Source of the DNA: Chloroflexota bacterium
GTDB taxonomy: Bacteria; Chloroflexota; Limnocylindria; QHBO01
Direction of reading: 5' to 3'
NCBI GenBank assembly: GCA_040902225.1
Contig: JBBDXT010000002.1
Span: 280,036 to 344,035, forward strand
DNA: 64,000 nucleotides
Position numbers and translations under genes: made by a program. Below the pieces are notes generated by a model, which was not told the origin of the DNA, did no database searches, and saw nothing but the letters and a program-made list of their open reading frames with translations. Shown here one piece after another: positions 8,074 to 17,088 of this stretch (the stretch's first letter is position 1; every line of letters starts with the position of its first letter).

Positions 8074-9742
8074 ACAGGATGTCGCGGATCACGGGCAGCG
8101 ACGGCGATCCGTGGGCCAGCACGGACTCCAGGAACGGCCGGTAGACGAACTCGCCACCATCGGCCTCGGCGCGGCGGCGGGCCTCACGCTCCAGCCCGTG
8201 CATCTCCACGCTCCCCAGGAAGTACTCGCACAACTGGGTCGAGGAGAGCCGCGCCCGGTCCCACTTGGCGGTCGCCTCGCCCTCCTCCTGGAAGCCGCCC
8301 TCGACCATGAGGCTCATCGCCTCTTCCTCGTCCATCGAACCGGACTGGATGCGGATGTCCATCAGCGCGTTGGTGGCGGAGCGCAGGTAGAACTTCCAGT
8401 GGACGAGCATCAGCGCCGGATCATCGGCTCCGTAGCCGAGGTCCATCATGACCTGGGTGATGTAGACGGCCCATCCTTCGTTGAAGACCCCTGAGCGGAA
8501 GACGCCGCGAACCAGCGAAGGAGATCGGTTCGAATAGGCCAGCTGCAGGTAGTGGCCCGGGACCGCCTCGTGAATCGTGAGCAGCCGCAGCATCCGTGCG
8601 TTGTCCTCGCGCAGATACGACTCGCGACGCTCCGCCTGCCACGCCTCGTTGACGGGGGTGATCGCGAAGAAGCTGCCCAGCCCGCGATCCAGCGGGCCGG
8701 GAGGGATCAGCATCGCGCCGCCAAAGGCGCGCAGGAAGCCAGGGGTCCAGATGATCTGGAGCGGTTCCTCGGTGAGGCCGACGATATCGTGCTCGGCCAC
8801 GAATGCCTCGATCCGCTCGTTCTCGGCGCGGCAGAAGTCGAGCAGCTCATCGGCCCGCGGGTGGTCGACCGCGATGGCGTCGAGCACGCTGCGCACCGCC
8901 TCGTCGTCGCTCTCCGGCGGCGGGGCGTCGCCCATCCAGTCGCCCCAGATCGAACGGGCGATGCGGGTCATCTCGGCGCGGGTCTGGTCGTACTCCTCGA
9001 CGGCCATCGCCTCGAGCTCCTTTGGCGTGACCGCGCTCTTCAGTGAGTGGCGGAACTTGGCGGCGTACAGCTCGGGGCCTAGCCGGAAGTCACCGTCGAC
9101 GGTCGGGAGGAGCTCGTCGCGCAGCCATTGCGTCCACGCGTTGATGGCTTCGGTCGCGACTCCCGCAGCGACCTGGACCTCGGCCAGCACGCCGGCGTCG
9201 TCACAGGCTTCGGCCTCCAGCACCGCGAGCCCCACCAGGTCGGCGACCCCCGCCATCCGCTCCACCGCCTTCTCGGCGTGGAAACGGCTCACCGGCCGGC
9301 CGCTCTCCTTGCTCAGCGCGTCGCGAGCCCCGTCGAGCGCGACCGGCAGGCCACGCAGGCGGGATGCCAACGCGTTGAGCCTTTCGGTAATCGGCGCGTA
9401 TTCGCGCGCCAGCATCGTGAACAGTGCGCCGCCGAACAGGTACACGTAGACCATCGCGTTCCACTCGACCTCGCGCAGCTCATCGGCCGCGAACCGCATG
9501 GCCGCCAGGTTCTCGAGCAGGATCCGCTTGTCGATCGCTTCGTCATGCGTCAGCGCGCCTGGCTCGAGCGCCTGCATGCGGGCCTCCACGTCAGCAAGCC
9601 ACCCGGACCAGGCCACGCGCCCGGCATGGGTCAGGTCCGGCCAGTGGTGGTCATAGGCGTGCTCGCCGAGCTCGGTGGCATCGGCCGGCTGGAGGCGGAA
9701 GTACTCGTCCAGCAGGCTGTCGACGGTGGCGGAAAAGCCCAT
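8009..9742 (-). CDS. DUF885 family protein (putative metallo-hydrolase), paralog 1
   Basis: 577 aa, full length for DUF885. The family motif HEAVPGHYLQL (around residue 390) contains an HExxxxH-like zinc-binding signature suggestive of a metallopeptidase, though the substrate is unknown. No clear signal peptide. Two further members lie in tandem at 36848-40178. The start at 9742 is supported by a TACCAT box 9 nt upstream. Confidence 0.8.
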   Translation of the reverse strand: MGFSATVDSLLDEYFRLQPADATELGEHAYDHHWPDLTHAGRVAWSGWLADVEARMQALEPGALTHDEAIDKRILLENLAAMRFAADELREVEWNAMVYVYLFGGALFTMLAREYAPITERLNALASRLRGLPVALDGARDALSKESGRPVSRFHAEKAVERMAGVADLVGLAVLEAEACDDAGVLAEVQVAAGVATEAINAWTQWLRDELLPTVDGDFRLGPELYAAKFRHSLKSAVTPKELEAMAVEEYDQTRAEMTRIARSIWGDWMGDAPPPESDDEAVRSVLDAIAVDHPRADELLDFCRAENERIEAFVAEHDIVGLTEEPLQIIWTPGFLRAFGGAMLIPPGPLDRGLGSFFAITPVNEAWQAERRESYLREDNARMLRLLTIHEAVPGHYLQLAYSNRSPSLVRGVFRSGVFNEGWAVYITQVMMDLGYGADDPALMLVHWKFYLRSATNALMDIRIQSGSMDEEEAMSLMVEGGFQEEGEATAKWDRARLSSTQLCEYFLGSVEMHGLEREARRRAEADGGEFVYRPFLESVLAHGSPSLPVIRDILFSSETAPRRAKGSKEPPAPST

Positions 9743-9751
9743 GGCGCACCG

Positions 9752-9757
9752 ATGGTA
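9752..9757 (-). promoter_or_regulatory. Leaderless -10 box (TACCAT)
   Basis: TACCAT on the minus strand, 9 nt before the ATG at 9742. The same hexamer precedes the gene at 31795. Confidence 0.45.
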
Positions 9758-9789
9758 GCGCCTGCCAGCGTGCCGCGAAGGGGACCTGC

Positions 9790-10551
9790 TCAGGGCTGCT
9801 CGTGCCCGATCTCCTCAGGCTCGTCGTACCAGCGCACACGCTCGCCGATGCGGGCGCGGAGCCGCCAGAGCGCAGACTTTGGCGCCTGGTCGATGGCGCT
9901 GCGGATGGCCCGAATCTGCGCAACGGGGTCGTGCAGCGCTGGCGGAAGGCGCTCGGTGACCGGGTCGAGCAGTCGGTCAAGGTTGCCGCTGACGGTTCGC
10001 CACCAGCCCCAGTCGTGGGCGGTGACCTCCACCAGGCGTCGCACATTGATCCCCTCGCGGTCAGCCTCGGCGAGCGGGAAGTTGGCGAGCAGGACCCAGG
10101 CGTCGAGCGCGTCCTTGGCGTTCAGGTGAACGATCTGCAGCTTCGACAAGAGCAGGTCGGCGAGCGAGAGGGTCGGGTAGTCGGCCGCCAGCCGCGGCCC
10201 GAACTGCAGGCGGTGGGACATCTCGAGCGTCTCGATCACGACGTCGATCGGACGGGCATTGGTCGGGCCCATGAAGTAGAGCTGCTTGTGCCCGTAGATC
10301 GCGTTGTAATGCCGATCCGCCACGTATCCGACATCGCCGAGCAGGCGCGCCACGCCCGCAGCGTCACGCCGGCTGGTCGCGAGGTCGATGTCGCGTCGCC
10401 CGGCCACCGAGCGCGCGCCGCCCTTCCAGCCGGGGACGCGGGCCTCGATCGCCAGGCCGCCGATGAGGCGGACCGCGAGGCCGCTCGAATCGGCGAGCGC
10501 CACCAGGCGCGTTGCCTCCGCCAGCGGATCGTCCAGCCGCTCGCCGGTCAT
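9790..10551 (-). CDS. Nucleotidyltransferase-like protein
   Basis: 253 aa from ATG 10551 (MTGERLDDP). LIGGLAIEARVPGW..RSVAGRRDIDLAT resembles the GG/GS and D-x-D active-site region of Pol-beta-type nucleotidyltransferases of the AbiEii/MNT kind: a GG motif about 25 residues before RDIDL, and a third acidic position PIDVVIE. The C-terminal half is helical with no recognised domain. No paired antitoxin (AbiEi-like) gene is adjacent, so a toxin role is not supported. A longer frame to 10632 has a poor N-terminus. A CATACT box on the minus strand (10559-10564) lies 7 nt upstream. Confidence 0.6.
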   Translation of the reverse strand: MTGERLDDPLAEATRLVALADSSGLAVRLIGGLAIEARVPGWKGGARSVAGRRDIDLATSRRDAAGVARLLGDVGYVADRHYNAIYGHKQLYFMGPTNARPIDVVIETLEMSHRLQFGPRLAADYPTLSLADLLLSKLQIVHLNAKDALDAWVLLANFPLAEADREGINVRRLVEVTAHDWGWWRTVSGNLDRLLDPVTERLPPALHDPVAQIRAIRSAIDQAPKSALWRLRARIGERVRWYDEPEEIGHEQP

Positions 10552-10647
10552 GGCTTGCAGTATGGCGGGCGACCCGATTGGTGGAAAAGGGTCTGGACAC
10601 CAGCCCCGAGACTGCTCAGTATTAACGCGCAACTACGGGATAGTGAT

Positions 10648-11586
10648 TTGAGTCGCACACTCCCGATCCTCGCGGTCCAGGCTGCGCCAGTGGCGTGGGA
10701 TATGCCAGCCACCTGGAACAAGTTCGCCTCGGAGCAGCGTGCCCTGCGCGCCTCGTACCCACTCGCCCGCCTCTTCCTCTACCCGGAGTTGTACCTGTCG
10801 GCGATTGGCGGCATGCACAGCGCGGCCGACCCATCGTGGTCAAAGCAGGCCGTCGCCGAGCCGATCCCGGGCCCGACCACGGAGCGACTCGCCGACCTTG
10901 CCCGCGAGTTGGGGATCTGGTTGCTGCCGGGATCCATCTACGAGCACGGGGAAGACGGCCGGATCTACAACACCGCGCTGGCGTTTGCGCCGGATGGCAG
11001 CCTGCGCGCTCGCTACCGCAAGATCTTCCCGTGGCGACCCTGGGAGAGCCCCGCGGCCGGCAGCGAGTTCATCGTCTTCGAGATCGACGGGATCGGGCGG
11101 GCCGGGCTGATGATCTGCTACGACGGATGGTTCCCGGAGGTGCCTCGCCAGATGGCCTGGCTTGGCGCCGAAGTGATCTTCCAGGTCACCGCCACACCGA
11201 CCTCGGACCGCGACCAGGAGGTCGTTCTGGCGCGCGCCAACGCGATCGTCAACCAGGTCTACGTGGTCAACGTGAACATGGGCGGCCGGCCCGGGCCGGG
11301 TCGAAGTGTAATCGTGGATCCCGAGGGGCATGTGCTCCAGCAGGCCGGGGACGGCGAGGAGTACCTGAGCGAGGTACTCGACCTCGACACCGTGGCACGC
11401 GTTCGGCGCAACGGGTCGGTCGCCATGAACCGGATGTGGGCGCAGCTGGATGACGAGGGGGCTGGCGTCTACCTGCCGATGTACGGCGGCACGATTCGCC
11501 CGCGGCCATCGATGCCGGAGGTCGGTAAGGGTGAGCCGGCAGAACGGTCGCTCGACGAGGAGGCGGCCCTGACGCCTCGATACTGA
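10648..11586 (+). CDS. Carbon-nitrogen hydrolase (nitrilase superfamily)
   Basis: 312 aa with a TTG start (LSRTLPILAVQAAP). The full Glu-Lys-Cys triad is visible: E47 (FLYPELYL), K125 (ARYRKIFPW) and C157 (LMICYDGWFPE). The family hydrolyses nitriles, amides or carbamoyl groups in the cytoplasm. It opens a plus-strand operon with an amino-acid-type permease and hydantoinase/oxoprolinase subunits, so an amidase step in breakdown of an imported amide is likely. The open frame extends far upstream, but homology begins at the TTG. Confidence 0.85.
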   Translation: MSRTLPILAVQAAPVAWDMPATWNKFASEQRALRASYPLARLFLYPELYLSAIGGMHSAADPSWSKQAVAEPIPGPTTERLADLARELGIWLLPGSIYEHGEDGRIYNTALAFAPDGSLRARYRKIFPWRPWESPAAGSEFIVFEIDGIGRAGLMICYDGWFPEVPRQMAWLGAEVIFQVTATPTSDRDQEVVLARANAIVNQVYVVNVNMGGRPGPGRSVIVDPEGHVLQQAGDGEEYLSEVLDLDTVARVRRNGSVAMNRMWAQLDDEGAGVYLPMYGGTIRPRPSMPEVGKGEPAERSLDEEAALTPRY

Positions 11587-11616
11587 CAAGGGGTGGAGCA
11601 AGGAGGAGGGCCCAGC

Positions 11617-13341
11617 ATGGCGACCATGTCGGCGACTGGCGGCAAGCTCTTCACTCGCAACAGCTCGGGCCTCGTGCGCGAGGTCAGCGTCTGGAACGCC
11701 CTGTTCTTCAACACGTGCGCCTTTGTCGGCGGCGGGGCCGGCTGGTATCCGCTTTCGTACAGCCTCTCGTTCGTCCCGATCGGGGCGGTGGCCAGCCTGA
11801 CCACCTACGGTTGGGGGACGATCACCTTCGGTGTCTTCGCCGTGATCCTGGGCCTGATCTTCGCCTCGCTGGCAACGGCCATGCCACGCTCCGGCGGTGA
11901 CTATGTCTTCACCAGCCGCATCGTGCCCCGCCTTGGGCCGTTCGTCGGCTGGCTGGAGTCGTGGACGCTGGCCTTCGCCTGCATCACGATCATCCTGTTC
12001 GAGATCTCGCTGGTCCTGATCGGCCTGCAGGTGACCGGCGTGATCGTGGGCATTGGCACCGGCAGCGACCTCACGACCACCGCCACCGGCTGGTTCGCCG
12101 AGGACGGCATCATCAAGGGCCTGCCGGGCCTGATCCCCGCCGTGGTGGTGCTGGCCGGCATCGTCTGGGTCTCGATCCAGCCGACCCGTCGCTTCCACCG
12201 CATCGTCAGCGGGCTAGCAATCCTGGCCCTCGTCGCGGTGGTGGCCCAGTTCGTCTTTGGGCTGGCGTTCACCGATCGGAGCACCTTCGAGGCCAACCTG
12301 CTGAGCCTGACCGGCATCAGCGCCGCCGACCTGGCCGCGGCCGGGACAGAGAACGGGGTCGTCGACACCGGGGTCACCTTCGCGCTGACCACCTTCCCGT
12401 TCGTGCTGGCGATCATCCTGCTGAACTTCATCGGCTTCCAGTACTCGGCCTACATCAGCGGCGAGGTGCGCGGCAACGTGCGGCGCGGCGTGGTGCTGGG
12501 CGTGCTGGGCGCGCTGGCGGTGGGCGTGTTCATGAACACCGTCTACGTCGACTGGTTCAGCATCAAGCTCGGCCTCGAGACGCAGCTCGGCTGGGGGGTC
12601 CAGTACTGGGGCGGGTCAGGGCCGGGGATGCCCTACGGGATGCCCAACGTGATGCCGCTCACCGCGACCATCGCCAACCCCGACCTCTGGCCGGTGTGGG
12701 CGATCGTCAACCTGGGCGGGACCCTCTTCCCGTTCCTGCTCTGCCCGGTCTACATCATCTTCATGAGCCGCATGGCGCTGGCCTGGTCGCTCGACCGCCA
12801 GGCGCCAGAGTGGATCGGCGAGGTGAACGAGCGGACCCACGCCCCCCTCAACGCGATGATGGCCATATCGGCGGTGGTGGTGGTGTTCCTGCTGCTGCAG
12901 ATGTTCCCGATCCTGCCCGTCGATTGGGCACCGCCCGACGGCCGGCTGACCCTGATCGCCTTCCTGTGGCTGAGCATCCTGCTCCAGCTGCTGACCTGGG
13001 TGATGCCGGGGATCAACGCCATCCTGGCGCCGTTCACCAGGCGCGACCTGGTGGCCAACGCGCCGTGGCGGGCCTGGCTGCCGCTCCTCGGGGTGGTCTG
13101 GCTCGTCTTCGCGGTGGTCGTCTACTGGGTGGCGGGGATCGAGCCGATCTGGACCGCCATCTCGGCGACCCTCCAGCCCGGCGGCGACGAGTCGACGCTG
13201 GCCTACCTGACGCGCACCGGAGTTTCGTTCACCCTGGTGCTGCTGGTGATCGGCCTGGTCTGGTACTTCGTCCAGGCGGCCCGCAACCGTCGCGCCGGCG
13301 TCGACACGCGGCTGATGTACCAGCAGGTGCCGCCTGACTGA
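11617..13341 (+). CDS. APC family amino acid/amine permease
   Basis: 574 aa. About 12 to 14 membrane segments, with the APC-type GGDYVFTSRIVPRLGPFVGWLESW near the N-terminus. A strong ribosome site (AAGGAGGAGG) ends 7 nt before the ATG at 11617, which favours it over 11593. Lies 31 bp after the nitrilase gene and just before the hydantoinase genes, so it is the probable importer of the substrate of this operon. Exact substrate unknown. Confidence 0.85.
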   Translation: MATMSATGGKLFTRNSSGLVREVSVWNALFFNTCAFVGGGAGWYPLSYSLSFVPIGAVASLTTYGWGTITFGVFAVILGLIFASLATAMPRSGGDYVFTSRIVPRLGPFVGWLESWTLAFACITIILFEISLVLIGLQVTGVIVGIGTGSDLTTTATGWFAEDGIIKGLPGLIPAVVVLAGIVWVSIQPTRRFHRIVSGLAILALVAVVAQFVFGLAFTDRSTFEANLLSLTGISAADLAAAGTENGVVDTGVTFALTTFPFVLAIILLNFIGFQYSAYISGEVRGNVRRGVVLGVLGALAVGVFMNTVYVDWFSIKLGLETQLGWGVQYWGGSGPGMPYGMPNVMPLTATIANPDLWPVWAIVNLGGTLFPFLLCPVYIIFMSRMALAWSLDRQAPEWIGEVNERTHAPLNAMMAISAVVVVFLLLQMFPILPVDWAPPDGRLTLIAFLWLSILLQLLTWVMPGINAILAPFTRRDLVANAPWRAWLPLLGVVWLVFAVVVYWVAGIEPIWTAISATLQPGGDESTLAYLTRTGVSFTLVLLVIGLVWYFVQAARNRRAGVDTRLMYQQVPPD

Positions 13342-13399
13342 AGCACCGGCGGGGAGGCGGCCTCATGCCGCCCCCCGCCGCTGGCTCATCGCGGTCGAC

Positions 13400-15430
13400 G
13401 TGGGGGGAACGTTTACCGATGCCATCGCTGCCTCGACCGATGGGCTGCATCGGTGGGCGAAGGTCCATTCCACGCCCGCCGACCCGGCCGGGGGCCTCGG
13501 CGCGGCGCTCGCCGACCTCGCCTCCCAGGGGGTTGACCTGCCGGCGACAACGCTCACTTTGCACGGGACGACGGTCGCCACCAACGCGCTGCTGGAGGGG
13601 AGGCTCGCTCGCGTGGTGCTGCTCTCCACGACGGGCTTCCGGGACCTGGTCGAGATCGGCAGCGGGACGCGACGCCACATGTACGACCTTTGGGCGGCGC
13701 GCCCGCGCCCGCTGGTCGAGCGCGCGGATCGTCTCGAGGTGCGCGAGCGGCTGAGCCCGGACGGGGTGGTGGTGGAGGAGCTCACTGCCGAGGAAGTGAC
13801 CCGCGCGGCGCTGGAGGCCGCCGAGCGTCGGCCGGAGAGCGTGGCGATCGCCTGCCTCTTCTCGTACGCCAACCCGGCCCATGAACGGAGACTGGAGGCG
13901 GCCGTTGCCAGCAGCCTGCCCGGGACGCCGATCACGGTCTCCAGCGCGGTGGCAAGCGAGTTCCGGGAGCTGCCGCGCACGATGACCACGGTCGTGGCGG
14001 CCGGCCTGCGGCCGATCGTCGATCGGCACATGACCCGGGCGACCAGCGCGGTTCGCGAGGCCGGCATCGGCGCCCCGCCGCTGGTGATGCTCTCGAATGG
14101 TGGCCTCGCCTCGGCCGAGCGGGCCGCGGCGTGGCCGCATCGGCTCATCCTGTCCGGCCCAGCCGGGGGCGTGGCCGGCGCGGTGGCGCTCGGCCTGCGG
14201 CTTGGGCTGCGCGACCTGATCAGTCTCGACATGGGCGGCACCAGCGCCGACGTGGCCCTCGTGCGCGATGGGCGACCGCCAACGGCAGTGCATCACCGGC
14301 TGGACGGCATCCCGCTGCTGACCCCCGCCATCGACATGGTCTCGGCCGGCGCCGGGGGCGGGAGCATCGCCAGCGTCGACGCCGGCCGCCTGCTAAAGGT
14401 GGGACCGCGGAGTGCCGGGGCGCAACCCGGGCCCGCCTCGTACGGGCTTGGCGGCGAATGGGCGACCGTCACCGATGCCCACCTGCTGGTAGGCGACCTG
14501 GCACCGTCGAGGCCGCTGGCCGGCAGCCTTCGGCTCGACCCGGAACCCGCCCGGCGAGCGATGCGATCGATCGGCCGGGCGCTGCGCCTGCCCGTCGACC
14601 GCGCCGCGCAGGCGGTGCTGGCCGTGGCCCGCGCCCATGTTGCGCGCACCATGCGCCGCGTCTCGATCGAGCGGGGTCGCGATCCGCGCGGCCTCACCCT
14701 GGTCGCGTTCGGTGGCGCCGGCCCGCTGCACGCCGCGGCTCTGCTCCGCGACCTGCGCCTCGGGGAGGTGGTCGTGCCGCGGCGGCCTGGTCTCGGCTCC
14801 GCCGACGGCCTGCTCGCCGCCGACCTGCGGGTCGATGCCTCCCAGACCCTACTGCAACCGCTCGATCCGTCGGTGACCACAGAGATCCTGGCCTGGCTGC
14901 GGACGGCGAGCCGCGAGCTCCGACAGCAGCTGCGCCGTGACGGGGTGCCGATGGCGACCGCCTATGCCTCGGCGGCCGTCGACTGCCGCTACCTTGGGCA
15001 GGGGTACGAGCTCGCGGTTCCGCTAGCGGGCATCACGGCTGCCGCGGTGCGTGGACTACGGCCCACGTTCCACGCGCTGCACGAGGCAACCTACGGTCAC
15101 GCCGCGCCCGACGAGCCGGTCGAGGCGGTGACGCTGCGCCTTTCGGTCTTCGGCACCCTCGGACCGCGCGAGCCGGTCCCGCTCCCGCGCGGAACCGCGG
15201 GCGGAGACCCGCGCCGGGAAGCCCGGCTCGATGATCGCGATGTGCTGCTGCCATCCGCGCGCGACCGCCGGTCGGTGAGGGTCTGGGATCGGGATCTGCT
15301 GCGAGCCGGCGACCGGCTGGTGGGGCCCTGCCTGATCGAGCAGCTCGACGCGACGACGCTGGTGCTGCCCGGCATGCTGGCGCGGGTCGGCCGCTTCGGT
15401 GAGCTGCGCATCCGGGAGGCCGCACGGTGA
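13400..15430 (+). CDS. hyuA: Hydantoinase/oxoprolinase subunit A
   Basis: 676 aa from the first standard in-frame start (GTG 13400). Actin-like ATPase fold: GGTFTDAIAAS (phosphate 1), TTVATNALLEGR, LSGPAGGVAGAVALG and LDMGGTSADVAL. ATP-dependent opening of hydantoin, oxoproline or related cyclic amides together with subunit B. The frame upstream of the GTG still encodes family sequence (WLIAVDV), so the true start lies earlier. The ATG at 13365 with a good Shine-Dalgarno is one base out of frame across a run of six C (13371-13376), suggesting an indel there. Overlaps hyuB by 4 bp (GTGA). Confidence 0.85.
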   Translation: MGGTFTDAIAASTDGLHRWAKVHSTPADPAGGLGAALADLASQGVDLPATTLTLHGTTVATNALLEGRLARVVLLSTTGFRDLVEIGSGTRRHMYDLWAARPRPLVERADRLEVRERLSPDGVVVEELTAEEVTRAALEAAERRPESVAIACLFSYANPAHERRLEAAVASSLPGTPITVSSAVASEFRELPRTMTTVVAAGLRPIVDRHMTRATSAVREAGIGAPPLVMLSNGGLASAERAAAWPHRLILSGPAGGVAGAVALGLRLGLRDLISLDMGGTSADVALVRDGRPPTAVHHRLDGIPLLTPAIDMVSAGAGGGSIASVDAGRLLKVGPRSAGAQPGPASYGLGGEWATVTDAHLLVGDLAPSRPLAGSLRLDPEPARRAMRSIGRALRLPVDRAAQAVLAVARAHVARTMRRVSIERGRDPRGLTLVAFGGAGPLHAAALLRDLRLGEVVVPRRPGLGSADGLLAADLRVDASQTLLQPLDPSVTTEILAWLRTASRELRQQLRRDGVPMATAYASAAVDCRYLGQGYELAVPLAGITAAAVRGLRPTFHALHEATYGHAAPDEPVEAVTLRLSVFGTLGPREPVPLPRGTAGGDPRREARLDDRDVLLPSARDRRSVRVWDRDLLRAGDRLVGPCLIEQLDATTLVLPGMLARVGRFGELRIREAAR

Positions 15431-17085
15431 GCCACGCGACCAGGGCAGCGCCCCATGCGCCCGATCCGGTGGCCTTCGAGCTGCTGCACACCGCCCTGCT
15501 CTCGGTCACCGACGAGATGGGCGCGGCCCTGCGACGGTCCAGCTACAGCCCGATCATCCGCGAGATGCTCGACTACAGCTGCGCCATCTTCGACCACCGC
15601 GGCCGGCTGGTGGTCCAGGGTGACTTCATCCCCGCCCAGCTCGGCGCCATGTCGCTCGTCGTCCAGGAGGTGCTCGCTCGCCACTCCCCCAGCCTGGCCC
15701 GCGGCGACGTGTTCATCGCCAACGACCCGTATGCGGGCGGAGCGCACACCCCCGACGTCAACGTCATTCGACCGATCTTCGGCACCCACGAGGGGAGACA
15801 CGCGCGTCCGTCGTTGCTCGCCTTCAGCGCCTCCGTCGCCCACCAGGTCGACTTCGGGGGGCGCAACCCCGGCACGGAGGGAGCCGATAACCTCGATCTC
15901 TTCCACGAGGGGCTGGTCCTGCCACCGGTCCATCTCAGCCGGGCGGGGACGCCCGTGACGGAGCTGTTCGATCTCATCGCCGCAAACGTGCGTGATCCGA
16001 TCTCCACCCTCGCCGACTTGCGCGCCCAGATGGCAAGCTGCCTGGCCGGCGAGCGCCGGCTGCTCGAGCTCGCCGCGGACTGGAGCGTTCCGACTCTCCG
16101 CTCGGCCTTCGCGCAGGCGCTGCGCACGGCCGAGCAGCGGACGCGGCGTGCCCTCGCCGCCCTGCCCGGCGGCTCGTCCGAGGCCGAGGGCTACCTCGAC
16201 GACGACGGCGCGGGAGGTGCGCCGACGCGCGTCCACGCCCGCCTCGAGAAGCTGGGCGACGAGCTGACGGTCGACCTGAGCGGGACCGCCATGCAGGTGG
16301 CGGGCGGCATCAACAACCCGTGGTCGAGCACCCGCGCCTGCGTCGCCTACCTGCTCAAGGCGGTGACCGACCAGGACGCGCCCCAGAACGATGGCTCGCT
16401 CCGCCCGGTGACGATCGTCTGTCCCGAGGGGAGCCTGCTGAACCCCCGGCGTCCGGCCGCGGTGAGCGTGCGCCACCTGACCTGCCAGCGCCTCGCCGAC
16501 GTCCTGCTCGCAGCGGCCGGGCGGCTGTGGCCGGAGCTGCGGATCGGCGCCAGCTTCGTCGGGTTCTTCTCGATCATGGCCGCCGGGCCATCGCCCAAGA
16601 CCGGAAGGACGGTGGTCATCCAGGACGTGGTGGGGGGCGGCAGCGGCGCCCACGGACCACACGGCGACCGGCCGGGCGGCCCGGGAACCGACGGGGTCGA
16701 CACGTACATGTCCAACGTCGCCCTGCTGCCCGCCGAGGTGTGCGAGATCGAGTACCCGTGGCGCCTGGTGCGAAGCGAGCTGGTGGACGGCTCGGAGGGG
16801 CGCGGGCGCTGGCATGGCGGGCGCGGGCTGCGCCGCACCTACCAGGTCCTCGGCGAGGCGTCGCAGCGGGTGGTGCTCTACTGCGAGCAGACCAACCCCG
16901 CCTTCCGTCCGCGCGGAGCGGCCGGCGGCGGCGGCGGGACATCCACCCGTCTAGAGGTTCGTGATCCGCGTGGCGGGCTGCTTCCGGTAGCCTCCAAGGC
17001 GACAGTGACCCTCGATCCCGGCAGCACCGTGACGATCATCACCGGCGGCGGTGGCGGCTGGGGCGCGCCGGGCCGCAGGGCCTGA
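15427..17085 (+). CDS. hyuB: Hydantoinase/oxoprolinase subunit B
   Basis: 552 aa, full length for the HyuB family. Diagnostic segments: LLSVTDEMGAALRRSSYSPIIREMLDYSCAIFD, QGDFIPAQLGAM, NDPYAGGAHTPDV and GINNPWSSTRACVAYLLKA. C-terminus is Gly-rich. Cytoplasmic partner of HyuA. The GTG start overlaps the hyuA stop, so the subunits are made in coupled fashion. Confidence 0.9.
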   Translation: MSHATRAAPHAPDPVAFELLHTALLSVTDEMGAALRRSSYSPIIREMLDYSCAIFDHRGRLVVQGDFIPAQLGAMSLVVQEVLARHSPSLARGDVFIANDPYAGGAHTPDVNVIRPIFGTHEGRHARPSLLAFSASVAHQVDFGGRNPGTEGADNLDLFHEGLVLPPVHLSRAGTPVTELFDLIAANVRDPISTLADLRAQMASCLAGERRLLELAADWSVPTLRSAFAQALRTAEQRTRRALAALPGGSSEAEGYLDDDGAGGAPTRVHARLEKLGDELTVDLSGTAMQVAGGINNPWSSTRACVAYLLKAVTDQDAPQNDGSLRPVTIVCPEGSLLNPRRPAAVSVRHLTCQRLADVLLAAAGRLWPELRIGASFVGFFSIMAAGPSPKTGRTVVIQDVVGGGSGAHGPHGDRPGGPGTDGVDTYMSNVALLPAEVCEIEYPWRLVRSELVDGSEGRGRWHGGRGLRRTYQVLGEASQRVVLYCEQTNPAFRPRGAAGGGGGTSTRLEVRDPRGGLLPVASKATVTLDPGSTVTIITGGGGGWGAPGRRA

Positions 17086-17088
17086 CCG

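Noticed and set aside
9790-10551. AbiEii-type toxin
   Set aside because: Nucleotidyltransferase-like motifs only; no AbiEi partner next to it and no defence-gene context.
10840-12198. Long minus-strand reading frame opposite the nitrilase and permease
   Set aside because: Antisense shadow in GC-rich coding DNA; low-complexity His/Arg/Asp/Gly composition and no domain. The same applies to 15097-16815, 13229-14296, 5535-6386 and 1980-3011.
13365-13754. Separate small gene MPPPAAGSS... at the hyuA start
   Set aside because: Out of frame with hyuA and overlapping its conserved ATPase domain; best explained by an indel or start problem.
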